Source: Cheilinus undulatus
Taxonomy: Eukaryota > Chordata > Actinopteri > Labriformes > Labridae
DNA: 64,000 bases
Assembly (NCBI RefSeq): GCF_018320785.1
Contig: NC_054881.1
Span: forward strand, 26,163,775 to 26,227,774
Direction of reading: 5' to 3'
The notes beneath the pieces are model-generated. The model did not search any database, was not told the DNA's origin, and saw only the letters and a list, made by a program, of their open reading frames with translations. Shown here piece after piece: positions 22,870 to 34,701 of the stretch. The position numbers were made by a program, and so were the translations under genes. Every line of letters begins with the position of its first letter. Within the stretch, counting starts at the first letter, position 1.

Positions 22870-25800
22870 CTACAGTCAACTAACTAAGTGTTGGATTGGG
22901 ACTGTTTTGGGTGTACGATTATAATTAGAATAAAGTACAGAACATACCTTTTCTAAACATCCCTAATTTCTTGTGAGATTGAAAAGCCTCTCCTGTTTAC
23001 TCAGATGAAACCATTCCAGACTTTTGCGGAAGTGCTAAAAGCTGAAACATGCAGTATATGCTGTGATCAGGGGGTCATAGAGAGAGCAGACATTATTTCC
23101 TTTCAAGAGGTCCAAAGCCTTTAAGGTTTGGGAGCCAGAAATGGATTAGAATCATGAAGCAACATTACAGCGTAATCCTCACCCAGAGGTGAAAGCAAGA
23201 CAGAAGGATGGAAAAGAAAATCACACCCTGCTTCAGCCCCGGGTCATCACAGTATCCCTTTGTGTGTTCTTTTGTGCAGAGGCTACCTGTGTTATCTGAG
23301 ACACATCCACCTCTCCAGACTGCACTGAGACTGAACCGATCCAACATGTTTAACATTCCACAGGAAGCTCTGGGAGGGATTTGGAGCCTGAAGGAAATGA
23401 AAGCCTGATGGGGTTTCAGGGGGAGGCAAACTCAGTTTCAATCAGCTTCACAAAACGAAAGTAAACAATTGCAATTACAGTAATTAGTGCTGGTTTATCT
23501 GCAGCTCTGCTACATTTGGTGGCTGAAAATAGGGATGTTTTACAGTTAAACCCTTCACTACCATCTAGAGGTGAAATCCTCCTTCTAATCACACTCAGAC
23601 AGGGAATTTTTCATGCCTTTTTATTATTCAAATACTAACTTTGTTCTGATAAAAAAAAAACACTCCCTCTCATTCAGATTAGTGTTGTTTTCACAGAAAA
23701 AAAGTTCAGTTAAGGTGATCCTGCAGACTTTTTCTCCTTCCATGACATTTCCTGTCTTTTAGACTTTTCCTCCCCTTTCAGTGCTGTCATGGCTGTGATC
23801 AGTGATGCTTCCAGGAGTCGACGAGGTTCATCTGCTGCAATGCTGACTTGTCATCTTTGAATAACCAGAGGAGCCTTAAGACACAGTTCAGGGCTTACTA
23901 TAATCATCTTCCTCAGCTGGAAAGAGAACTGTGCTTAAATCTGGCACTTTCTCCTACAGCAACTTATAAAATAGGATCAGCCATGCCTTAAAACTTTATG
24001 GCATGTAAGCACACAAAGCTAGCAGGATGTCCATCTGGTAGGAATGCACGTGTTTTGGCCGTCAGTTTTCCAGGACATTTCATCAACAGATTGAGTTGCT
24101 TTTCATTATGAGATTTAAAACCAGGATGTCCTGCGAGGTTTCATGAGCTGAAGACTCCACAGTGTGTTATCTGTCACACTGTGATTTAGAGCTGCGTATA
24201 ATTGATTTCTGATTTATCTTCTGCAAAAGAAGCTTAGGGACTGCCGTTCTGTGCCAGCTTTTTTTTTTTTTTTTTTGGATCCTCACAGTCTATCCATGTT
24301 TTGACTAACAAGAACTTGGACCCTAGAATGTTTGAAGTATCCGTCTCAGTATGTTTATTTATGTAAATGTTAAATGGTACATGGACTGCTTTCCCAACAA
24401 AACACAAGAAATTTAAAATGATTTAACGTGATGCATTCATCCTTTCTTGTTAAAAACAAAAAAAGGTAATATTTCTAACTTTAACAACAAATATATTGAT
24501 AGTGTACACACTTTATACGTTATATATGAGAACATTTGGTGCAAGCATAAGGGCCATGCATTTCAACCTACTTCCCCATTCCAACAAAAGGGACACCCTG
24601 GACCACTAGCCCTTGACCTGAGCGTGCAAAATGTATGGGTAGGGCTAAGTGGTAGGGGCGAGGAGTATATCAGCATCGAGCCTTAGAAATGTATACCGTA
24701 AAAGCTGAGATTTTATTAAAAACCTGATGATCAGTGTTTCTGTAAAGGACTTGAAGTCATCTGTTACACATTACTGTTAACCAGTTATCACAGTTATCAC
24801 ATTACTCTTACTAATCAAACAATAGCCTTGTCACTTGTATTACTTTAAGTTATTCAACTGCCAGAAAAATATAGGAAAAGTCCCCTTTTTATTTCCGCTT
24901 AAGCAACATATGTCTGACTTTACTCTGAAAGCTCCAGTTCATGGAGGAGGAAATGAAAATGGCAGAGCAGTTTAAATCAAGACATCTTTTGAGGCTTGGA
25001 GATATGTACTCCAAGTTGCATATGTGATAGTAAAGTGTACACTGCTGTGATCTTGACAACAAATCTTTTCAAGAACCTGTAAAAGCAACATGCTAACAAA
25101 AAAAGTTGAAGCTTTGCTTTATTATCTAAAGACCCCCTGACCCTGAGTGATGGTGAAGATAAAAGCATGATGCTGACACCAACCAAGCAGCCAGGGCTTC
25201 GTTTAACAACATGTATCTATAAAAGCAGAGATATAGGCTTAGTGTCACCTTATGATATGAAAGAGCTTAAAAGAGAGATCTTCTGTATGCCCTCTTTGGA
25301 ATAAAGGTTTCTGTTGATGTGGGCTATATAAGGTTTAACTTTAGATTTGTACTGAGTCATTCAGTGACAGTGTAATGCATCTGTGATGTAACTAGTAGTG
25401 TAACTAATTACTTTCAGCAGTGAGTTATTAAATAATTTTTTCAAATTTTTAACGAAAAAGGTGAAAGCAGGACAGAAGCATGGAAAAGAAATTCACATCC
25501 TGCTTCAGCCCCAGGGGGCACCCTAGGGCCACTTCACTGCCATCCAAGCAGCAGACAAGATGTCTTCCACTGTTGCTTTGTGTTTCCAGCTTTAGTGTAT
25601 GTTTTAGTGCAGGTGGTAGAGTGCAAGGGTTTCTTTCTTTCCTTTGATGTAATCCAGACAGGAGTGCTGCGGAAAGCATATCAGTATCCAGAGGACACAC
25701 AACTCTTCTCCCACTTTAGAAGGACAATAAGAACCCTGCCTCCTCCTAAAGCTGAATCTTAATATCAAAAGACTTTTAACTTGCTGGAACCATGGAAGTA
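22870..25800. other. Non-coding, with a short dispersed repeat pair
   Basis: No gene recognised. 23186-23246 and 25459-25520 are about 85% alike (GGTGAAAGCA ... CCTGCTTCAGCCCC), so a short dispersed repeat is present. A T-run lies near 24260. Confidence 0.45.
24602..24653. repeat. Short inverted repeat
   Basis: ACCACTAGCCCT at 24602-24613 pairs with AGGGCTAAGTGGT at 24641-24653, with a single unpaired base. The spacing of 27 bases would allow a hairpin. It may be the core of a decayed miniature element; no target duplication was found. Confidence 0.35.
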
Positions 25801-25807
25801 CCATTAA

Positions 25808-26437
25808 AGGAGACATATTATGCAAAAATCACTTTTTCAGGCTTTTCTAACACAAATATGTGTCCCTGGCCTGTCCACAATCCCCTCAAGTACCAGAAAA
25901 ATCCATTCCCTCTCCCCCCTCTTACTCCACCTTTCAGAAAATGTGTGTTGAAACAAGCCATTCTCAGATTTTACATCTAGTGACCTCACCAGGGGCCTAA
26001 GCAACCGGCCCCAGGTTCGGTTGGCCCTCCCCCACTTGGAGGAAAGTTCTGCCCTCCTCTACTGATCCTCTCAGCTACCAGCTGAGATGCTGGATAGCTC
26101 AGTGGGTTACCCTGCTGACTGCAGGATGGGACATTGATTGTTCAAATCCCAGTCTAATGTTTGGGGAAAAAAAAGTGTCCGTAATATCACAAGTGCTGCA
26201 TCCATTTCCTGAGAGGGGTGTGGTCAGGGGCAGAATCAGACAGCCAATTACAGCCATTACATTTCAAGCGAAAGACACAGAAACGTCTCGTTCTCAGAAG
26301 GGCTGAAACAGAGGGGTTTTTAGACATGCAAAAATCCAATACTGGAGTGTTTTTTTCAGCAACAAACTTCACAGGCATGTTTTGGAGACCTCTGAGAACA
26401 ATATAAATTTGTCTTAAAAGGGAAAAACATGTCCCCT
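25808..26437 (+). mobile_element. TTAA-flanked short element with tRNA-like boxes, copy 1
   Basis: A 630-bp element between TTAA tetranucleotides (25804-25807 and 26438-26441). Its ends AGGAGACAT and ATGTCCCCT form an inverted repeat. TTAA duplication fits the piggyBac or Kolobok superfamilies; no transposase is present. Inside, 26095-26149 carries a tRNA-like promoter pair: TAGCTCAGTGGG (box A) and TGTTCAAATCC (box B). A hairpin CTCAGCT/AGCTGAG lies just before box A. The family recurs at 48650 and, inverted, at 58538. Confidence 0.7.
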
Positions 26438-26526
26438 TTAATGGGCTGTAATCAAAAGTAAGAGGCTTTGATCTGTGCAGAATCAGCTGTAGGAACAGCT
26501 TTACATACATCTGCATTTGTTGCTCT

Positions 26527-26650
26527 ATTGCAGTGGTTCCCAAAGTGGGGGTCGTGAGATAGTAAAGGGGGGTCATGGGACTCTTTGCGCAACACAAAGA
26601 GAAATTTCATATTTTTTAAAATCCTAAATTTTATCTATCATTTAGAAAAA
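26527..26650. mobile_element. hAT-like terminal fragment
   Basis: CAGTGGTTCCCAAAGTGGGG followed by GTCGTGAGAT resembles the terminus of teleost hAT-type elements (CAGTGGTTCTCAA). Only one end is recognisable, and the right boundary is unknown. Confidence 0.4.
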
Positions 26651-26659
26651 AAAATGTTA

Positions 26660-29600
26660 AAATTAGTTCAAATTTGAATCAAATGGTAGTTATTAAGTTA
26701 TTATTTATCCCTTGCAGGGCCTTTACCTACACAAGCCTAAGTGCAACTGTATAATCAAAGTCAGTCCACTGGGTTTCTGTGTGCTGACGTTATTATACTC
26801 TGTTTATAGACAACTTAGCCAGAGCATTTCTTTGTCTTGATACTATCTTTCAAGTCAAATGTGAAACAATATGTGGTAGAATTAAGTGTCAATGATAACC
26901 ATTGATTCTGCTTTTTTTATTTTTTTTTATTAAACCTGTTGTACATGCAAAGAGAAGTTGCCTGTGATTACTGTGCATATGCACTGTAATTTTCTGCTAG
27001 TTAAGAGGGTCAGTGAGTTGTATTGCACTGTCTATTAATTTAAATACTAACATTTATCAATCTTAATAATAACAACATTACTATTTAAATCTTAATTATG
27101 ACATGGATTTGAGGTCCTTTTTGATTGTTGTGCCCTGTTTTCAGAGTGGTACCCCGTTATTTATTAATCTTGATTAATTATTTTTTATCTATCTCAATGA
27201 CAACGATAATATTTATGTTAATAATAACCCAAATCTAGCATTAAAAGCCCAGCACACCCCATAAATAACTACCTCTAAATGCTTATGTAGTGTCTGTGTA
27301 TACAGATAATAAAGTTTACTTTATATAATTTTAGGAAATAACTTTACAGTCAGCTTTCACATTGCCAAAGAAAGAAGCAAAACAAGCACAGAGGATTGTT
27401 CTGTGTTCTGCACCTTTTGGGTGTACAGGTCAGATTCTTGAATTTAAGATGCAGACAGAGGGGTTGAGTACACCAAGTGTAGGTTGGAGGTCATACTGTG
27501 TAGGAGAAAAAACATGCAAAATATCAGCATCACTTAAAATCTTGGGAAAACAAAGTTTTCATCGCACTGATGCTCATCAATGCCTTATTTTCCTTTCTCT
27601 TTTCCAATTAAAGCTAACCTTGCTCCACAGATTCTGCAGCTACTGAGATGTAGAATTTGTACACAGGCGTCATGATATTGTGATCATAATCTGGTTTCTG
27701 TTTGTTGTAAATTTGTAGTCTGAAATGTATTGACTGATTGTGAATCAGCAGGCCTTGGTGAAAATTGGTACAAATGTTTGATGTTGACAACCAGGCTGTA
27801 AGCAGCAGAACTTTGCTGGCGCCAATGATACACCAGCTCCTATCCACGGTGTTTTTTTACTGATTTACGCATCTCTGTAAATAGATATCTGCATAAAAGT
27901 GCAGCTAATAATCAAACATTTAAACTTAACCCACAAAAAAGTTTTTTTCTCCAGGAAAGACCTGACAAACTTCACTTTTTACAAAACTACATCATGATGT
28001 TGATGGAAATGACAGCATAAATGCCACACAGAAAAAGAAATCTTGCCTGGGAGTAGCTTAATGCTCACTCCTGGGTATACTGGACCTACAGGAAAATCCA
28101 TGCCTATTATCAGAGCCATAGTGTTTTTCAAACAGTGATTGCTGATGGGTGTGAAGGTTGATTCAAACCATGTTTTACATTTCCTGGATGTTTGTCTTGT
28201 TTTGTACAATTTCTTTTTTATTCTTGTTTGTTTATAGTGTGAAGTAAACCAAGCAACAGCAGCTCAAAAGAGAGGCACACTCTGACATTTATACCCTTTT
28301 GGATATAAAATTATACCGGATAGGTCGTTCCTCTCTATTTCCTTCACAATCATAATCCTCTATCTTTTATTCGTCACGTCAGACCTTCAATTATGATCCA
28401 TTCTGATGGATTACAAGATCTCTTCACAGTGGGCTCAGACAGAAGTGAAGCTATTCGGGAGAGTCCCTTCATTGTCCCTCTGAAACTCAAATGAAAGCAG
28501 AAAAATTCAACAGTTTTGTGCTAAAGATGAAATCATGAGGCATTTACATAAATGGTGCTGGCAGCTTGTTATAAAAGGCAATGAAACGGTTTGAGCTGGA
28601 CTGCCTGAGAGAAAACACTGAATGTAAAAGTGGCTTCCAGTGACAAAGCCAAAGCAAGCAACCACTTCTTTTAGTGCTTAACGCTCTTCCTACAGAAACA
28701 GTCAGGAATTACAATCAGAGTAATAGTATTAAGTAAAGTATAAATATTAAGTGTCAGATGTAGAAAAAGGCACTCAAATTAAAGTTGCTACAACTAACAA
28801 TTATTTAATAATTGATTCAGGTGGAATTTAATTTCTGCTGTTCTGTTGCTGTATCACATTCATGTTTTTCTCGACTGACCCCATGACACTGTGGGCCCAA
28901 CAGACATTTCCAAGTCAAGTTGAGACAGGCTGCTCAGCTCCAACCCCCTTAAATGACTTACTTATTTAGAATAGAACCTACTTGTGAAAAAGTTAACCAC
29001 AGCATTTGTTTACTGGATGAAAAGCTGTTAAAGGTGGCCTTCTTGGTAAGGGCTGTGAGTTATCCAATGCAATGCCAGTAGCTCATGTCATCCATTTCAA
29101 CATGTTTTTTTCTTTTTTTTTTCTTTTTTTTTTTTTTTTGCTGTTGCCATGGGTGGGTATATGTTTGCTACAAAGGATGTCAAAAGTTTTCTTTATCAAT
29201 GTAGTTGTAGTTGCTCTGTGACCCACTGGCCAACAGGTGACAGGTGTTGCTTTTGCCGCAGGATGGGATGTAATGTATAATGTATAGTGATGATTACTTT
29301 TGGGAGTCCATGCATTGTTTTGTATTTTGAAGCTGAACAGATCTGTTGCACATTTCTCCAAGATGATCTGGCTGTAGACCTCTATGATGGGGTGTTCATC
29401 TGCAAACCTCTATGGATAGTGCTGTACATTACCCAAGCTGGAATGGCGTACTAAATGCAATTATTTTCTGCTTGCTGTCAGATGTTACGGAAAGTGGATA
29501 TTTTTCCCAATGGCAGAATTCTATGAATAAAATTTGAAAAGTTACTGATGGGGATAAATTTAACTTTAACACACCACAAACTAAGGAATACCCAAAGAGG

Positions 29601-32600
29601 GTTAGGGTTAGACACCTGAGCCTTAAAGGTTAGGGTAAGGGGGATAGAATTAATAGTAACACCACAAACTAAGGAAAAACCCAACCAAGGGTTAGTACGT
29701 TACTTCCTGCCCCAAAGTTGAGGTCACCCCATCACAGAGGTCTGCTGTCAGACCTTTCCATTTTTCTGGCAGTTTGGAATAATCTGCTCTTGGTTAAGTT
29801 CTCTATTTTGCATTTGCTGGTGCTGAAAATAGACCTGGAGCGTATCTTGAGTGTAGTAGAGTGGCGCTTTTGGGATGTGCTAGAGCTGGATGGAACAGTG
29901 GAATTGCTCAAGTTGACTAGAAAGAGAGCAATTTGCGCTGCGGTGCGCTTCATGAGCAGATCCGCAGGCTTCAGGCCTATTGTATACAGGTGGAATAAGC
30001 CCTACTCATTTCATAAAAATCATTCATTTGGACCCCATCACTTTGACCGGGTCACTAAGTCAAATCCAATCCACTTTCTCTAAAACAGAATAATTAAACC
30101 ACTGAAACTCCACACCAAGTTTTTACTGTAACCTTGTAATCCATTCCGCTTTTTCACTAAGAGAATGCCACTTTTAGAGAACTCCATGCTGAGTTTTTAC
30201 TGCAACTTAGACTGTGACTCTGGTTCCTGAACCTAATTTCGAACCAGCCAGCACATTCAAATCCAGTCAAAAATGGTTTTGAACCTAAAGAGTTGGTTCT
30301 CAGCTAGGACCAAAGTAGTTGGTTCTTTCATGGGAACTGTGACATCATCAGTGTGAAGATGAGCAGAAAATGAAGAAAAAGAAGAAGACAAATTAAGTTT
30401 TTATGGAAAGTCTGTCCATATCAGCTGGCAGACAGCTGAATTCTAGTTAAATTCTGTCAAATTGCAGGTAATGACATGTACTTCATTAAAAAATAAATTG
30501 CTTCTGACACCCATGTGCAGACCAATTGCTCTGCAGGCAGAGTATGTGGAATTTCGGGGTCATATGGGGCAGTAACAATGTTGCTTGCATGCTTAAGGAT
30601 CCTAGAGGTGTCCAGGTTGTGGATAGAGGGAAGATTGAGGCTAAAATTGAATTTAACAACTTATTATGTAAAATTCATCCCTGAAACAACAATGATGGTT
30701 TACTGTTTAGTAAATTCACTTTACAGAGTGCAGCTTTTACTGTGTTAAGAGCTACAAAAATAATCAAAATTTTAGGTAACCACACCTAGTGAGATCAATT
30801 GAGATGACAAATCAAATAAAAAGCAGTGAGCTCTCCTCTTGGTCTGACAGGTAAACATCAAAGCTGTTTATATCAGCCTTTGCCCTCAGACTTAGCTTTG
30901 AGCCTCAATCCAATACGACATTTTACTGATTTATATTTCTGTACACAACATCACAGGTTGCATTTGACTGTATAACTTGTTGCCAGACTGATTGGAAATT
31001 CACATCACATCACTGGAGAGCAGATATAGAGGCCTTGCAGCCTTGCAGCCTTGCACTTGCAACATACAGTGTATCTATTTTAACAGGAATCAAGAACTGA
31101 CAACATCTGAGAATTTATTTAGGTTTTGTTGCTGATTGTGCCAGAAATTATTAAAATTCATGTGGAATGAGTCGATTTAATAAGTAGCGGTCTATCATTG
31201 ATTCATTTCCCCTTCTAAGCTGAATGAGCTTTGCCGTCTGAATGAAACTGCCCCTAAAATTTGTCTTGGCTGAATGAGCAGCAGCACTTTATTTTCTGCT
31301 TGAAGAGTTCTTCAGTTAGGTAAAAGGAAGCTTGAGAAAACTTCATTCACACATTTGAGGGTCAGAAAAAGGTGGAGAGGAATCTCACAGCTGTTGTTTG
31401 TGATGTCTGTGTGTGTGAGGTGATGGAGCTGATCTGAGGAAAAAGAGATCAGAGTGAGGTTACACTGAAGTCACTGTTATTTAACTTCTTCACATGTCCC
31501 AAACTGGGATTTTCTCACTTACATGTGCATGGTTTTTCTGTCTATTCAACCTCAATTTTCCTCGTGTCAGTGATTTTCTGCTCCGCCATTCACACGCTTT
31601 AATCCACAAAACACACAATAACAAGAGTGACAGAGACGTTAATGAAGACTGTTGTGCTTCAGTGAAGGACTCTCAAGGGTAAATCTGTTAACAGCAATCA
31701 AAGAGTATTGTTTAATGTCTCCCATCAAGTGATAATGGATGTGTGGTGAAATGTAGCATGCTAATGCTTGTCCAACAGGCATCAAAAGGAAAATGGAGTG
31801 CAAATCAACATTTGACAAACTTATAATACCCTTGTGCCAGGAAATATTCAGTCTGATGACAGGACAGAATAAAAGGTGTTGTGAGAAGCATTTGCAATTT
31901 ACTGATTTTTGTGCAGTTGAATATGTGTTAAAATGAAATATCCTGCTTAAATACTGTATATGTGGGAACATAATGAACTAATTCATTATGCATACTGCAT
32001 TGATTATTTTTCAGCAACATTTACGTTGGAGTATATTGAATTAAAATTCAGATCAGATGAGCATTTTTGGTTTATGATTTAGTATCGTGCTTGTTACTGA
32101 TGAGTGTAAAAGTGTTGCAATGGCTCAAACAATTTCCATTAGTATAAAGATCTGCAAGCTGATGTTCCTCAGCACAATGCTTCCCTTCTTCCCCTGACCC
32201 TCTGAGCTCTGACCAAGAATCAACCTCTAGTTGATAAAAAAAAAAAAAAAAACCTGCAGTTTGTTGACAACCCCTTTAGGCTGGCTACAGAAGCAATAGG
32301 ATTCTCACACACAATGTTAACTTCAGATTTTTTACAGCAGAAGTAACATATTTGCAGCCTGCTTCAAAGGATAATTTTCTCTCAGTATAGTTTATGTCTG
32401 TATGGATCCTAGGCTGTACACAGGTTGATTTTTTTATAACTCATCCATTTCTACTTATGTAAGGACATCGTGTTATCCAGAAATAGACCAGATATGACTG
32501 CATGTAGGCACGTTCTAGCTGTAAGATAGTGTATTCTATTAAGCAGCTGTCGCACTTTGGCTTCAAACCCTCCCCCTCAGTAGCCAATTGGCTGATGCCA

Positions 32601-32610
32601 CTCAGGCTTT
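26660..32610. other. Non-coding, nothing recognised except small repeats
   Basis: No convincing exon. The ORF at 29718-30083 has no motif I recognise. A T/C-rich tract lies at 29104-29141 and an A18 run at about 32238. A short direct repeat (period 88 bp) is at 29572-29696. Confidence 0.45.
29572..29696. repeat. Two-unit direct repeat with GGGTTA blocks
   Basis: CACCACAAACTAAGGAA occurs at 29572 and again at 29660, each followed by CCCAA and an AGGGTTAG-type block. The intervening sequence also holds GGTTAGGGT. The pieces look like a small duplicated unit, not a telomere remnant. Confidence 0.5.
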
Positions 32611-32654
32611 GTATACAACCCCAATTCCAAAATAGTTGGAGCGCTGTGTAAAAT

Positions 32655-33123
32655 TGACCTGACACACTTCCCATAGATGTTTTTGAGAAAGGGCAGAGCC
32701 TTTAAAAAAAACTCGGAGGATGATTGGATGAAAGTTCTGTCTGTCACATCTTTAAAGGCCAATGAGAGCAACAAAACATGTGACGATTAGACTCTTGTGG
32801 AATCCCATCAGGAGTAGGAAAAACATCATTTCTGCAAAGAAAAGTACTCAATGCTGTTCTTTGTTCTTCTTTTAACAAAGAAATGTCATCAAGTCCTGAT
32901 AAAACTGATTAGTGCATCCACACTAATCTCTTCTGCCATAATTGCACCGGCCTCTTGTTGCTGCTTGCTTACGTCATGACTCCGCCGCGGAAATACTGCC
33001 CCTTACTCTTGACTGACTCTGTTACTTTCTTACATGGCCAAATCTGTACGGATGAGAGCTTGTAAGATGGATTTGCCAGTGAGAAACACGGAAATGGTCA
33101 AATCCATCTGCTTTGCAAGGTTA
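32655..33123. mobile_element. Short inverted-repeat element with 9-bp target duplication, copy 1
   Basis: A 469-bp non-coding element flanked by an exact 9-bp duplication, GTGTAAAAT, at 32646-32654 and 33124-33132. The ends TGACCTGACA and GCAAGGTTA are imperfectly inverted. It is homologous along most of its length to 46777-47336, for example ACTGCTGTTCTTTGTTCTTC-type sequence and ATCCATCTGCTTTGCAAGG at the right end. A 9-bp duplication would fit Mutator-like or Merlin elements; assignment is inference. Confidence 0.7.
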
Positions 33124-33502
33124 GTGTAAAATGTTAATGAAAAAGAATGCATTAACAGCATCTAAGATGTTGACACTGACACATTTTACCATTTCATGAA
33201 AAATTTTAGGTCATTTTAACACATCTCAGTAGGGAAAGAGCAACAAAGGCTTGAAAAGTGGTACTAATGACAACCAGTTTGAGGCCCATTTTGCAAGTAA
33301 TAAGGTTAATGGGCAACAGGTCAGTAACTTGGCAGACTATAAAAAGTGCATTTAAGAGAGACGGAGTCCCTTCAAAGTTAAGATAGGCAGAAGTTCACCA
33401 ACTGGCACAAAACTGCATCTAAAAATTGTGGAACATTTTCAGAAAAAAATTCTTCAACATAAAATTGTGAACACTTTGAATGTCCCACCATCTACACTAC
33501 AT

Positions 33503-34015
33503 CACTGTTAATTTTGGCAGTTATTTTTAATTTTAGTCTTAGTTTTAGTCTTTAAATGAAATGCATTTTAGTTTTAGTTACATTTTAGTCATTTCTATCC
33601 TTTTCAGTTTTAGTCTGATTCTAGTCTAGTTTTAGTCCATAAAAAGTCCTCACATTTTAGTCTTTACTTTTAGTCCAAGCATTTATTTTCTTGCCTAAAT
33701 TTGGTACCAAATCAGGGTAGTGTGTTCTATGCACTCTGCCAAACCTGGGGTCCATGCTTTCAACAACTGAGAGTCAGAATAGCTGCAGCTGCATTGTTTT
33801 CTGACAGATTTATCCACAGTGGAGGAATATCATAGATTTTGAATGTCCAGTGAAAAGTACATTACATTTTAGTCTAGCTTTAGTAATCTTGAAAAAAATA
33901 AACTTAGTTTTTGTCAGTTTTAGTCATCACAGATCTATTTTGTTAGTCTCAGTCTAGTTTTTGTCATCAAAAAAGGGCTGTTGACGAATAGTTTTAGTCG
34001 ACAAAATCAACACTG
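33503..34015. mobile_element. Short inverted-repeat element with 8-bp target duplication and TTTTAGTC repeats
   Basis: A 513-bp element whose ends CACTGTTAATTTTG and CAAAATCAACACTG are inverted. It is flanked by CACTACAT and CACCACAT, a 7-of-8 duplication, as expected for hAT-type elements. The inside is made of a degenerate short repeat around TTTTAGTC/TTAGTTTTAGTC, repeated many times on the plus strand. Confidence 0.65.
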
Positions 34016-34701
34016 CACCACATTATATCAATTATAGATTCAGAGAGTCTGGAGAAATCTCTGAGCACAGGGTCAAGGCCAAAGGTCAATATTGGATGTT
34101 GGAGATCTTCAGGCCCTCAGGCAGCACTGCACTAAAAACAGGCATGGTTCTGTACTGGAAAGTTTTCCATGCCATCCACAAAGGTTTCATGCAAAAGAAG
34201 CCATATGTGAACACTGTCCAGAAACACTGCCATCTTTCTGGGTCAAAACTCATTTAAAATGGACTGAGGCTAAATGGAAAACTGTTCTGTGGTCAGATGA
34301 ATCATAATTTCAAATTATTTTTGAAAACCATGGATGCTGTGGTCCAGCTTGTTTTCACAAAGTTCAAAAGCCTGTATCTCCGATGGTATGGGGTTGTATT
34401 AGTGCCTGTGATGTGTGCAACTTACACATCTGGAAAGGTACTATCAAGGCTGGAAAGTATATTTGTATATAGCATCTATGTACATAAGTTTCTAAGTTTT
34501 CGAGCAACATGCTCCCATCCAGACAATGTCTCTTTCATGAAAGGCCTTGCATATTCAAGCTAGACAATGCTTTTCACCCACAGATAACATTTGACGTGTT
34601 ATTAATCAAACAAAAAATCTGGCAAAGAAGACTCAGCACAGTTGAGCTTTTTTTTATTCACATTTACACAGCGCCCCAATTTTTCAGGAATTGGGGTTAT
34701 A

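Larger units (their letters stand above)
32616..34698 (+). mobile_element. Tc1/mariner copy with two nested insertions
   Basis: The ends CAACCCCAATTCC (32616) and GGAATTGGGGTT (34687-34698) are inverted repeats of about 38 bp including GCGCTGTGTAAA, next to TA on each side. Degenerate transposase lies on the plus strand, for example AGATTCAGAGAGTCTGGAG at 34039 and CTGTGGTCAGATGAATCA at 34286, the motif with the first catalytic Asp. The copy has been broken by insertions at 32655-33123 and 33503-34015; without them it would be about 1.1 kb. It is inactive. Confidence 0.75.

Noticed and set aside
26088..26153. A functional tRNA gene
   Set aside because: The tRNA-like block lies in a repeated element found three times, its stems do not fold into a good cloverleaf by eye, and box B is imperfect in this copy.
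29590..29640. Interstitial telomere repeat (GGGTTAGGGTTAG)
   Set aside because: Only two units, within a small local duplication.
29718..30083. 121-codon plus-strand ORF as a gene
   Set aside because: Composition is as expected by chance, with an equally open minus frame, and no recognisable family.
33520..34000. CRISPR-like array because of regularly recurring TTTTAGTC
   Set aside because: Units are short and degenerate with no unique spacers, the context is a vertebrate nuclear genome, and a target duplication flanks the whole element.
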